This document shows positions 13,561-25,042 of a stretch of 64,000 bases of DNA, in pieces (within the stretch, counting starts at the first letter, position 1; every line of letters begins with the position of its first letter). The stretch covers positions 1,713,297-1,777,296 of the forward strand of contig KN834750.1 of NCBI GenBank assembly GCA_000827265.1. The letters are read 5' to 3'. This stretch comes from Collybiopsis luxurians FD-317 M1. Its lineage: Eukaryota > Basidiomycota > Agaricomycetes > Agaricales > Omphalotaceae. The position numbers and the translations under genes were made by a program. The notes beneath the pieces are model-generated. The model was not told where the DNA came from. It did no database searches and worked only from the letters and a program-made list of their open reading frames with translations.

Positions 13561-14790
13561 ATATTGAAATGCACATTAAGCAGCTGCAGTGATACATTTT
13601 TCCAAGTCTGAGTAGTAGAGCTTCAATGAGAGTAAGAATCTTTGCCATAACTGTGATAGATTGACCACCTACAGGAGCTCAAGATAAAGAGACTTATTGC
13701 AGTTAGTAATTCCTTCAATTTTTGTTTCATCAATGATTGATGGTGGTGCAAGCCTTACCTGGGTCCTGGATGGATCCTGTATATCCCATTTGTTGTGTAT
13801 ATCTGTGGCCGCAGTAGTAGTTGGTGTTTCTCGGTTGTTCCTTTGTCCTCCTAATTTCTATTTTCCTTTCCCTTCTCTAGTTTATAGGTGCTTGGGTGAA
13901 AGTTCTGCATTACCTACAGACAATATTCAACATACCGATACATGTTTGTAGCACTCACACTACTTCAACATGTGTTTCAACTTTCTGAAGTGAATCTACA
14001 CCAGTCTCACTAGTATATATTGACATATTACTTAGACATTGTATTGACATAGTTTGGCAGGTACTTATAAATATACTGAGTCATTCACACTACTTTGTGT
14101 GCTTCTGAGGACATTGTATTTATGTAGTTTGACAATAGTTTTGTTACCAGTATAACAAGTTATCAACAAGTTATAGTTATAATCATTTGACTGCAATTGC
14201 AAACAGTAAATCAAATGCCAATGCCAGGTGGAAAATTCATTTCCCACAAGCTGAAAACCTATCAATTGACCAAAGTTTGCCAGCTGAACAGTATGAACCT
14301 GCAGCGCACAGCCACTACGCCAAGTTAGTTCTAATTGTTTTTCTCTATATGCTATCTTGTATGGCTGAACACATGGCAGAGCACAGAGCAGCAACCTCGA
14401 ACAAGGGTGATTGGCTGATGAAGGAGCAAGCAACACTGAAGTGGAAGGATAATCACGCAGCAGTTACGAGTGCATGGAATGGAATGATCCAAGGCAGGCA
14501 ATTTTGAATTGATCTATTTTTTGCAATTTATACAATTTTAGTTAGTTTTCATTACATTGATGATCGATGATCCAGGATCCGCGAGGTAATTTGCTCCAAT
14601 CACTGCAAAGGGCATGAGTCTCGCCATGCATTAGCGTTGGCCCACTACACATCAAATAGAGTCCGTGTGGACCAAAAGAGATTCAGTACTTAGATCTTAA
14701 ATATGAAGTTTCTAATTTTCATATACAGACAGTGTACGAGTGCAATGGCAATCAAGTTCAGAAGAGGGAAGATGTCGATATACAGCTCTC
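13561..14790. other. Intergenic, AT-rich, no gene recognised
   Basis: About 1.2 kb after the ankyrin array. The first ~60 bp are a decayed further ankyrin unit. Short imperfect direct repeats occur ('gacattgtatt..atagtttg' near 14036 and 14111; 'cacactactt' near 13959 and 14088). An open frame at 14187-14507 has no recognisable domain. It may be degraded mobile DNA, but no terminal repeats or transposase motif were seen. Confidence 0.45.
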
Positions 14791-16340
14791 TTAATACAGT
14801 AAATTTTCTAGACCCCGCTCGTCACTCGAAGAATCTTTGGTATACTCGACTTTATAACCCTCGCGGCTCACGATTGTTAATCGACCAAGCTCAGGGAAAT
14901 GCCCTGTCAAAGTATCAAACAACGAGCGCGTGGCATCAAAGCAGTCGCCCTGTGGAAAATCAGTAATGCATATCTCTTCCACTGAAGGGCTCGCAAAGAG
15001 GGGAAGAGATTCCTATAAATTCTATGCGTCGCAAAAACAATTGGAAGTAAGACGTTGGTCGTAGGGCAGGCCCTGAGACTCGGGTACGAACCTTCTTTAA
15101 CCCCTCGTCATCCATGGCGTTTGAATCAAACTGGATGCTTCCATTTATGGTGAGCTTCTTGAGCTCAGTAAGAACGATTCCATGCGGCGCTGGCTTCATT
15201 TTGATTAGAAAAACGAGGGGTAGTTGTAGCTCGGAGACGGATGTATAACGGTCAATACAACACCAAGAATCTGGCTGCGCGACAGGTTGCAACACAGGCA
15301 AAAGATTATCATTCGAGCACACTTTGCGCGTGAAGAACGATAAATGGGATAGACTATGAGGGCCTTTTAGCCGACAGACCATCTGCGGGTGGCAGGTGAG
15401 ATGTCGAAGGTTCGACATGCGAGAGACAAAGGGAATTGGTAGATGGATCACGAAATGATACCTTTACTAGAAAGTTTTTTGAGAAAAACAGTCCAAAATG
15501 AGAGACGTCAAAGTAGGAAGACTCTGGAGAAATTCAAAGAAATTGTTGTCCCAAAAATCGCCTACTTCGAGAAACCGCAAAGGGGGAGGGGGTTCCGAGG
15601 ATGTTTTTATTGCATTAAACATGTTCCAACTGTCAGTACGAAAGTCTTCCACATCTGTAATGAGAGGGAGAAATCCAAGACACTTATCTCTGTACGCAGA
15701 AATCTTCCGATCACGCTTGTGGTTCATAAATCTGAAGCATTTCAGTTTTGTTTGAAACGTCGAAGTGTATTTCTCGATTTTGCTCCTGCTTATTTCCTTC
15801 AAATCGCAGCACAAAATCGATAACTCCCTGAGCGAAACAATTTCCCGAATACTTGAGAGGAGCTGCGACGTAATGAACGTATGACACAATACAACATCGG
15901 TGAGGGACGTCATTTGCGGTAATACCTCTCTGGGTTTGTGCAGGAACGCACTGATAGTGGCACATTCGATGTCGTCTGAATATTGAGCCCAATCTCGAAT
16001 GATACATTTTTTGACGTGTGGAAGGAACGCCTGAGGTACGTCCTGCTCGAGTTCTCTGGACAAAGTATAATAATTTGTCGAACGCGCTCTTTGCAACGCG
16101 TCCTAATCGAGGTTCGGAAGAAAGAAAAGAATTTCGGAGATGAGAGGGAAAAGGATGGCGCGAAGAAAGCAGCAGACAAGCGAAAGGCTGCAAAGATCTT
16201 TCATCCGGCGTCGCCTCATTTCACGGTCAACTGCTCGGTCCGAAGGCCTATTGCTCGGTCTGATGTAGCTAATAAGCTCCAGATAAATCTCTAGCGGGAT
16301 ATCCGACAGTATCCTGTGCCCAATACGGCGCACTGTATCT
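14791..16340 (-). pseudogene. F-box/LRR-like protein gene with in-frame stops
   Basis: Minus-strand gene of the large agaricomycete F-box family. The F-box lies at about 16340-16110 (ILSDIPLEIYLELISYI, then CSLSLVCCFLRAILFPLI). The body follows at 16096-15467 (ALQRARSTNYYTLSRELEQD, FLPHVKKCIIRDWAQYSDDI) and 15450-15090, and the last exon runs 14982-14791 after an intron with gttcgt/ttatag ends. The body is in one frame, but it is broken by a TAG at 16103-16105, just after the F-box, and by adjacent TAG and TAA at 15467-15469 and 15464-15466. No GT-AG pair that removes them in frame was found, and no ATG lies in frame upstream of the F-box. The remaining frame is long and clean, so decay looks recent. 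In an intact relative it would select substrates for an SCF ubiquitin ligase. Confidence 0.7.
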
Positions 16341-16508
16341 GAATAAACCTTCAACACCGACACCCAGAAAATCGGATACGAGAGGAAACTCACAGGCCCA
16401 TCTAGGTTGGGATTCTTAAGACATGGCGCGACTTCAGTCGAACAGGGAGTCAAATTTCACAGTTCAGGAGTGGCGCGGCAGTGGCAATGTCGAAAATTCG
16501 AAATAGAG
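16234..16508. repeat. Right-hand copy of the island-flanking direct repeat
   Basis: Partner of 8604-8804 in the same orientation. It spans the first F-box exon and the sequence upstream of the F-box pseudogene, so it is the more complete copy. It includes segments missing from the left copy (around 16280-16305 and 16322-16365). Confidence 0.8.
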
Positions 16509-17254
16509 GACAAGTCTTAAAGGACGCGATCACGTGCTGGCGTTTCGCAAATGGCTCCCCGGCCTGACAAAGGGCGATTGTTTCTGAAGGATCACCACCT
16601 CCGCACTTGTGCCTGCCGGCACGTGTTTGCATGTTTACATGAAGCGAAGTGAACTGCGGCAGGGATGCCGAAGGTCAGAAAGGCTTGAGGAACATAACCT
16701 ATCAGCTTTTGTCGGGTTGATTGCCGCACTACCCAGGTGCTGGAACACTTCAATTGCCATGCTCAGCATTGTGCAATCCAGATTTCTTCGACTTTGAGGT
16801 TAACGTACTCTGCATGTTGTTTATTTTCCCTCCTTCCTATCGTGATATCTAAAATCAACCCATCTAGACATTATCGTAAAAGATCGAGCTTTCCCCACAA
16901 GGACAGACGTTACCTGTTGGCATCCAGTTTGGCCACAATGACAGCCAGTAAGAGTGCTGGCGAAGAGAACGGTTGAGTTGTTTCCTTGTGGACGCTTTGG
17001 CAGGACAAAGTACTACTAGCTAAATGCCTCCAAAGAAGGACGGAAGCGAGGCTGACGAATACCCGAGTCTGTCAGTGGTACGATGACAATGCCTTACATT
17101 TGACTACTCGAACGGAATAGGGAAGTTATACATTGCACAATCGTTGATTCATTCTGTCGTATGTATGTAGTACAGTGTCAATTGATAAGAGTTACTGCCA
17201 ATAAATATCTGTATGATCATGTCGCTCAAAGCTGAGAAATTCGAATCGGGTACT
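16509..17254. other. Intergenic, no gene recognised
   Basis: About 750 bp between the F-box pseudogene and the dehydrogenase. A short open frame starts at ATG 16938 (MTASKSAGEEN) with a possible donor after it, but no conserved product could be built from it. It probably holds regulatory sequence of the F-box gene and the 3' end of the dehydrogenase transcript. Confidence 0.4.
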
Positions 17255-18732
17255 TCAGGGTTTGATAGCGATCTTCAATGCTCCTCGGCTGTTCATCTTG
17301 TCCAGGGCGGACTGGTAATCCTCTAGCTTGAACACGTCAGTGACCATGCCCTTGACGTTGACTTTTCCGGAATCAAGGTAGGCGACGGCGCGAGGGAAGC
17401 AGTAAGTTTGGGAGAAGGATCCGATGATCTGAGCGTAGAAAGAATCAGCTTCATGCTTCATTTCGGGTATCGAGAAAATCATATACCTTAATTTCATCAC
17501 CTAGAATGGACAAGCCCAGCTGAATATCCAAGATTTTCGCGTTGAAAGTGCAAAAACATACCAAAAATTTTGCTAGGAGGCCACGAGACCTTCGCTTTGT
17601 TCTCATAAACACCGTATATTAAAAGGGTCCCACCACGCCTTGCAGTAGACTACAGATTAGTGGCTTGCATGCACAATACACGGGATCTACGCACCTGACA
17701 TAGTTAATACTATCATTTGCGAGCTTCTCGACGCCAGTAGCCTCTACCACGACATCGAATCCATACGGATTATCTTCCTTGAGTTTCTGCCACTGTGGCT
17801 CAGGATTCTGCCTATCGAGCTCAATGTACTCGTCTCCGGCGTCAACTTGTTTGGCAATGTCCATCTTGATACCCTTGTTCGCAGCAATAACCACTTTCGA
17901 AGCACCATTGAGCTTCAGAAGTTGTGCGAGAATGAGACCCGTTGGTCCAGCACCGAGGATCAGGACCTCTATCCCGACTGGAGGGTTGAGTTTGTCGAGA
18001 CCGTGGATAGCACATGCAGCTGGTTCCATGAGGGTAGCTTCTTCGTCACTGAGATTTTTGATCTTGTAGAGCTTCTTCTGTTGACTGGAAGAAGCATTCA
18101 GCATCTTCCCATAGGCTGCAATTGTATACTTACTATACAATGTATTCTGCGAAACCTCCATCCTGTGTGACACCCCGAGCGTTGAAATTTTCACACAGCA
18201 AAGACCGGCCACGTCTGCAGTAGAAACAGTTGTCGCACTAAACTGGGTGAGGGCGGGGTAGTAATGGCGATAAGAAATGTAACGCATACAGTGATTCCGA
18301 CATCTGCTACACAGCGGTCACCCTTTTCGAAACCCTTGACGTTCTTGCCCATCTCGACGACGGTACCAATAGCTTCGTGGCCGGGAATGAGCGGGAATTT
18401 TGAGATGAATTCGCCTAGAGGCGCATAAAGATGTAAGCTTCGTGCTCAAGTACGAATACTTTAAATCGAATACCTTCGTGAATGTGTCCGTCAGTACCGC
18501 AGATACCACAGCAGGTTACTGAAAAAAGCGATTAGAAAATTAATCAAACGCTAAGCAAACAGCAAGCCAACCTTTCAAGAGCACGTCGTCATCGCCAACT
18601 TTAGGAATGGGTACATCCTTGATTGAGAATTTGTGAGGCTGTATGCGACGATAAGCTTCCAAATTTTGGCCAAAGAATTACGTCGATACTTACTGCGTCG
18701 TACCAGAGTGCTTTCATAGATCCTTCAGGCAT
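17255..18732 (-). CDS. Zinc-dependent medium-chain alcohol/polyol dehydrogenase
   Basis: Cytosolic NAD(P)-dependent oxidoreductase of the sorbitol/arabinitol dehydrogenase type. The ATG at 18730-18732 begins [13 protein letters not shown]. Catalytic zinc ligands are visible as [14 protein letters not shown] (about 18530-18470) and [19 protein letters not shown]. The structural zinc loop is [18 protein letters not shown] near 18215-18180. The Rossmann motif is [20 protein letters not shown] near 17970-17915, then [20 protein letters not shown]. The C-terminus ends [19 protein letters not shown] and stops at 17255. Several short introns were seen. All catalytic features are present, so it should be active. 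The substrate is probably a polyol such as D-arabinitol, sorbitol or xylitol, but this is not decidable from motifs. Confidence 0.88.
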
Positions 18733-19221
18733 GGTGAACAAGTATATGAATGTGTGAGGATAAGCTGGATGGAAGGAAGAGATAAAGGATGATCGAGTGA
18801 GATCCCAAGCTTTTATGCCGACTTCTCATCAATGACGTCGTTTCAATCATTCCTTTTTCCCTTTTCGGCAATCCCGCCACACTCGCGTACAACTTGTTCC
18901 CTTTTAGTTATACAGTACATTCAACCTTTCGGCACATATACATGCTTTGCTGGGTCAATTGTTGGCCGGTCCTAATGTATTTTATTCACGTTCAGATGAC
19001 CCAGTCACTGCCTGAAGCTAGATGGACAGAGCTAACAGCATCCCAGGAACTTCCGAACAACGCCGAACCCCAATTCTTATCGATAATCTGGAATACAGTG
19101 ACATACGGTTAGAACCCCTTGCATCATCGAATCTTGCTTCCTTCAATCATCGCTCCACGCGAAGAATGGTTTATGCGAGAACTATTAATTAATTGAGGCG
19201 ATAAAATTAAATATGAGTGCC
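18733..19221. other. Intergenic, dehydrogenase promoter side
   Basis: About 490 bp between the dehydrogenase start (minus strand) and the IleRS 3' end. No conserved open frame was seen. It should hold the dehydrogenase promoter. Confidence 0.45.
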
Positions 19222-22200
19222 CTATGACGAACGCAACACCTCTATGCATCTCCCACATACTTCTTCCTCTTCCGGCCGGGTATACGTCCAGCACCTTGGA
19301 CATTTTTCCAACGTAGCAGGTCGGATGCGTATCCCAAGACCTTCTACGTTGATGGTGGTTAGCGAAAGAGATGCTTCAACATAAGAAACCATACCCAAAT
19401 TGTCCCCACTTTCCGTGTAAACCCACTCTGGTGACTGACTTACGCTTCCCAGAGAGCCTTTATCTATGACAGACGCGTCGGAAGTAATGAAAAGAGTCTT
19501 GAGAATCCGCTCTGTCGAGAGACATTCAGCAAGGCAGAGAGAGAAAATATATAAACATCCATGCACACCTTCTCTTCGAAGTAACTCTACGAGCGAATTC
19601 CCTACCTCACCGTTGGGTACAATGATATCAACTTCTGCCTCCAAGGAACTCTTCAATCGCCTGCAACAAGGACCATAGTATCGTCAATAAAAACGCGAGA
19701 TATTGTCAGACATGAAGCTGACGCACTTATCCCCCCTTGCCTTCTCCAATAAAGCCAGCACCGACTTTCTCACTTTAAGTAAGGCATCCATTTCCACTTC
19801 CGCAACGCGGTCTTCCCATCTCGCATCCTATTCAAGCATCACTGTAAGAAACCGAGCACATTACACTTCATGAAATGACTACTCGCCAAAGGTTCCCATC
19901 GTTGTTCGAAGAACGAGTTTGCTCGAACTTGATCCGGAAGAGGCAGATGTGCATGAATTTCCTCTGCCAAATGAGGGAGAGTAGGTGCCAAGATAGATGT
20001 TATCGTGCTAAGAATCTGCATAGCGGCCCGTAAGGAGAGCTGCCCCATCAACACCAGTGAAGAACCAAACCTTTCCAAACACCGTAACAACCGCCCTTCG
20101 TTCAACGCTTTCAAACGAATTGGCGTACAAAACATCCTTTGTAATGTCGAAATACAACGAAGAAAGAGTGACATTAGCAAAGTTGACCAATGCAGTGGTT
20201 ACTATCAAATTTCGTGAGCCCCCGGGTGAAAGGCGCACTAAAGGAAGAGCAGAGCACACCTGAAGCAAAATCATACTCTTTATATCCTTCCAACGCAGTC
20301 TTTTCGAGGGCCCACAATTCATGCATAACATATCGTTCGACCAGACCCAACTCTTCCTGTTCAACCCTCTTGAAATCTCTCAGCACCTCACCGTCTCTGA
20401 GATTTCCCAAAATGAACCTAGCCGAATTGCGAATCTTGCGCATCGCTTCGGCAGTTTGAGTTAGTGACGTACGACCAATGGACATGTCATTTGTGTATTC
20501 AACCGAAGCTGCCCAGAGGCGGAGAAGATCTGCGCCGTAGGCAGGATCTTTATTCTTGTCCTAGGAATCGCAAGATAAATCATTCGCCAAAGAGCATATT
20601 AAATCGTCGAAAGCACTCACGGATCCTCCAAGAACAATCGTCAACGGACTGACGATGTTTCCCAACGACTTGCTCATCTTTTTACCCTTCTCGTCCAGGA
20701 CCATTCCGTGAGTAATGAGCGTACCGTACGGACTCTGCGGATGGCCCTTGTTATCTGGCCCCGAACCGACTGCAACTGCAGTTAACAGCTGACTTTGGAA
20801 CCAGCCTCGATGTTGGTCCGAGCCCTCCAGACATACATCCGCCCGGTGTGATCTCCCACCTTCAGTCGACGGAGAAGGATCTAACATTGACCACGAAGTC
20901 CCACTATCGAACCATACGTCCATCGTATCTGTAGATTTCGCCCAATCTTCCGGCTTCATTCCAGGAAGCAAAAAATCCTCCAAGGGCCCTTCCCACCAGT
21001 ACTGTGCGCCCTTTTGTTCCAAGACACCGAGGATATGACGAAGAGATTCTTGATTAAGGACGGCATCGCCCGTGCTCACATTAATGAGCGCTGGAATGGG
21101 TACGCCCCAGACGCGCTGTCGAGATATGCACCATTCAGAGCGGGATTGGATGAATGATTCGAGTCGATTGCGTGCTGTAGACATCATTGAACAAGAGCGG
21201 GAGGTCGACTTCTGCGTATCTCACTTACATTGGAATGGATAAAACTGAACATCCTTCAAGGCCTCCAAAGCCTCGCCCTTGATTCGATCAAGGTTCGCAA
21301 ACCACTGAGATGTCGCAGTCACAATAATCGGCTGGTCCGTTTTCCAGTCGTAGGGATACCGATGGGTATACCTCTTCGCAGCCAACAACCTCCCTGCTTC
21401 CTCCAACAGTTTGACGATAGCTCGGTTCCCTTCCGACAAAACCGGCTGCCCAACAAGCTGCCGTGCAATATCGAGACCAACTACTCCAGCAACTTTTTCA
21501 GAAAACTTGCCCTCATTGACGTGACATAGCATATCTGATTCTGCCGATGAAGGGTTTGGCCCCGAGTCGATTAGGCCATTGTCACGGAAAAGCTTGTAGT
21601 CTTCGTCTCCATGAGCAGGGGCACAATGGACCAGACCGGTACCAGATTCTGAAGTTACATGCGAGGACGAAAGGATCTCCATTGAAGGCGTAGAATGAAA
21701 CGAAGAGAAAATTGGGTCGTAACGCAATCCGATCAAGTCGTTACCTAAAAAGCAACGGGTGAGAAGAGCAGGCTAATAGGTGCGTGCAAAGCAAGTACCT
21801 TCGATATCCGTAATCCACTCCGTGGGCCCTAGAATATCTTGAAGAGCCTCAAGTCGACTTTGGGCGACAATAACTAGAGAATCGTTATCTAACCGGCGCA
21901 AAAGGGTGTAGGTCATGTCACAGTGCACCGCGATACCCTTTGAAAAGATCAGTTAGACGAATACATCGCTGGTGGAAAATGGGTCTGTACCATATTCGCA
22001 GTTAGCGTCCAAGGCGTCGTCGTCCAGATGAGAAGTTGAACCGGCTCCGTGAAGGCTAGATTGGTGTGTCCTTCCAAGACCGTTTGGCTCGAATGGTCGT
22101 CCAAACCGAACGTGACATATACAGAGAGGGACGAATGATTATCCTTGTACACCAACTCCGCTTCTGCCAAAGCAGAACGAGAAGACGGCGAATAATGGAC

Positions 22201-23081
22201 TGGGCGATAGCGGCGATGTATGAGGCCTATACGAAAGTTTGCATAAGCATCTGCACGTCTTCCGTTGACTGTATGCCTGACATACCATTATTCACCATCT
22301 GCTCGAAGATCCGCAACTGCCTCATCTCATATTCATGATCCAGTGTCCTGTACGTGGATTCGTCGCTGTCCCAATCGGCCATGATACCAAATTGGCGGAA
22401 CTGCTCTTTTTGAGAAGTTATCTCGCGAGCAGCCACTGCATGAGCAGCGGCGCGTATAGTTGATGGGGGAACATTAGATGGATCTTGCTTGACGATGTTC
22501 AGACTGGGCCAAGAAGAGCAAGAAAATACCGCGCACTCCGAGCTCTTGTAAAGCTTTATTTTCAATGGGAAGACCATGACAATCCCATCCTGGAATGTAA
22601 CTGAAAGTGAATCCGTTACATTATTTGAAGAGTTTGGATGAGTCATATGAACGTACTGTACTTTTCTTCCCCTCAACAACGCAAACCTATTAATTATATC
22701 CTTTAGGATTTTGTTCAAGGCATGCCCTACGCGAATTGTCCGTTTAAAACGCGTCTGACGCGCGAAGGAAGGCTCATGCTCACCCATATGTAGATCACCG
22801 TTAGCATAGGGTGGGCCATCGTGGAATACAAATTCTGGACCAGTAACATTTTGACGCTAGTTTACTCAGCAAAATATGGGTTTTCTTTGAGTAGATAATC
22901 CCACCTGCCACTTGTACAACTCTTCAGAAGTCCTTGACCGGTACAAAGCTTCATTCTTGGTAGGGTCCGGTCGGAGAGGGAACTTGGTCTTGGGTAAGAA
23001 AAGGGTGTTAGAAAAGGCCTTTGAATCTAGCGGTGCAGTACTGAATGCCCGAGATAGACGAGCCCCAGCATTTCTGAGCAT
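19222..23081 (-). CDS. ISM1: Isoleucyl-tRNA synthetase, mitochondrial type
   Basis: Charges tRNA-Ile. The likely start, ATG at 23079-23081, gives [20 protein letters not shown], a basic, Ser/Ala-rich presequence typical of mitochondrial import. The class I signature is [19 protein letters not shown], with HMGH standing for HIGH and split by an intron near 22790-22730. The KMSKS motif is [13 protein letters not shown] near 20700-20660. The editing region includes [20 protein letters not shown] near 21650-21590, the anticodon-binding domain lies at about 20360-19860, and a C-terminal zinc finger [19 protein letters not shown] lies near 19300-19240. The stop is TAG at 19222. The zinc-finger C-terminus and the short N-terminus match the bacterial/mitochondrial type rather than the longer cytosolic enzyme. 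Many short introns were seen. Confidence 0.94.
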
Positions 23082-24501
23082 CAAAAGCGGAGGAAAGACC
23101 GAGTTGCTTAAAATTCCCGCGCTCAATTTTTGGACCGTGACGACGACGACGACTACAAGAAGTTGAAGATGCCCAAATTGCTCATCCAAGCAAGATTCTG
23201 CAATATAATTCGAACTTTTTGAATACAGCGTTCTACGACGATCTTGCCGTTTCCGAACTCACCCGAGAAACTTTGGTCAATGGACTGCGACAGTCTGGGT
23301 CGTGCTTTCCCGCTTGTCGTACCTCAAGACGTGGAGTTGTGCTTCGGACGACGACCCATAGCTCAATTTTTTGGATCGTCTGCCGAATCAGGACTTCTAT
23401 ATCCCTGTATCAAGGTTATTATGGACGCGTTCTCTACGCAAGTACATCAGCCTTTATCTGCAGCACAAAATTCTCTTTATGAACAAGATTATCTGAAGGA
23501 GTACGCTGATTCTAGAAGCCATTCCCAAATCGTATCTCATCCCCTCCCACAATACTCGGTCGTCAATTTCTCCATTCATTACTGCAATAGCGACTTCCAT
23601 TTCGACAGAAGGTCTTTTAGCGTCTAGCCTCCCAGTTACCTAATCTTACAAGTCTGCCCATCATCGTTACGCTCTCCAAGGATCTGGCGACTTTTGAGTC
23701 AGGCCACTTGGCGTCCTAGCTTGGTAAATAGTCATCGTGTTAGCTCGCGCTGGAAAGCAGCTCTGTTCAAATCCATGTTCAATTAAGTTGAAAAACTAGA
23801 CCTGTCATTTTGACGTTATTCCATCTTTTGTTGGTTCATCTTCTAACGCCTTGTATTTTGGATCCTCCTATTAATACCCTCGCAGCAGAGTTCATGTCCA
23901 TATACATGTTTCCAATATATCAAGTTCCACTCATGTACTGGCATTTTTGGACTTCAAATTTGCAATGAAAGTCAACCATTGTCATGCTCTACTTGAACCG
24001 ATGTCCATGTACAGACTTGAACGGGGTCCTAAAAATACCCAAGCCAAACTAAGAATCGAGCTGTTAGCTTATGATTTCTTTTGGCTGCAATGGCTGACAC
24101 AGGACTATGTTAATATTTACATTCGCATTCAAATTTTCTGACTTACGAGTATACGAAAATGAACACCAACTGGGGAATAACTGGGGGACGATCAAATGCC
24201 CGATGAAGCTTGACGACAAGTTCTTGAACTTGTCGAGTGCTCGATGAAGTACAGCCTCAGTTTTTGTCCCTTAATTAAGGCGTGAATTTCCTAATATTTC
24301 CGTACAGCGATTTCTACTCTTGACTCTGGACCACCACCTTCACCACGATTATGTACAATTCCAGTTGAATATCCAAAAGTGTTTACTCCATTATATCTTC
24401 CGTGACTTGTTTGTGACACCAGCATCAACACCAGTGTCTTAGTATCTAGTCTTACATTTAGTCTCCATTCCCTTATTCAGTTGTATACATTTGCCTCCAT
24501 A
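23082..24501. other. Intergenic region with unassigned open frames
   Basis: About 1.4 kb upstream of the IleRS gene. Two overlapping plus-strand frames (23219-23482 and 23244-23627) read into each other's space, but neither shows a domain I recognise. The rest has no long frames. An uncharacterised short gene, or a gene fragment, starting near 23167 is possible but unsupported. Confidence 0.4.
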
Positions 24502-24797
24502 TTTCTCTCCCTTCTCCCTCTCACCCTTACCCTTCACCCTTCACCCTTATCCCTCTCCTCCACACTCTCCCCCTCACCCTTCACCCTTTCCCCCCTCACC
24601 CTCTCCTTCACACTCTCCCCCTCCCCCTCACCCTTTTCCCCTTCTCCCTCCACCTCACCCTCTCCCTGCCCTCTCACCCTCACCCTTCTCCCTCTCACCC
24701 TGCCCCCTCACTCTTCCCTCACTCTTCCCTCCTTCCTCTTCTCCCTCCCCCTCCCTTCTCTCTCCTTCCTCTTCTCCCTCCCTCCCTCCTCCTCCTC
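24502..24797. repeat. Strand-asymmetric polypyrimidine tract (CTCACCCT-type)
   Basis: About 300 bp that on the plus strand is almost only C and T, with A confined to CAC steps and about two G residues. It is built of irregular units such as 'ccctcaccctt' and 'tctccctcc'. It reads open in two plus-strand frames as Ser/Pro/Leu-rich peptide, but that is a by-product of composition. Such homopurine-homopyrimidine DNA can adopt triplex or i-motif forms. Confidence 0.9.
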
Positions 24798-25042
24798 AAA
24801 TGAAGGATACACATGAAGGATATAGCAATGGGTCCACAACAACATTGTTGTACAACGGCGGGAACACTATAGAGTCAGTTTGATGTGATGATGTTGTTGC
24901 AGTGAGGGGAATGATGTTGTTGAACATATATAAGAACAGACCCTTTCCAAAAGTCTACTCACTCTCCTCTCCCACCTTGCCCTTCATTTTTAATTGTTGG
25001 TCCAGTTTCACACATTGTACTTGTTGCCATCAACCCTAACCT

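Noticed and set aside
11229..13648. Long minus-strand open frames rich in His, Cys, Ile and Phe opposite the ankyrin array
   Set aside because: They mirror the 99-bp repeats on the other strand; the plus strand carries the conserved ankyrin code.
14187..14507. 106-codon plus-strand frame after the NLR array
   Set aside because: No transposase, helicase or other motif was found; it may be mobile debris, but that cannot be supported.
23219..23627. Overlapping plus-strand frames upstream of IleRS
   Set aside because: Two frames compete over the same DNA and neither has a recognisable motif.
24481..24883. Two plus-strand Ser/Pro/Leu-rich frames
   Set aside because: They arise from the polypyrimidine composition and have no start context, introns or domain.
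25028..25035. Telomere-like 'ccctaacc' next to the C-rich tract
   Set aside because: Single short match with no tandem TTAGGG array; not a telomere.
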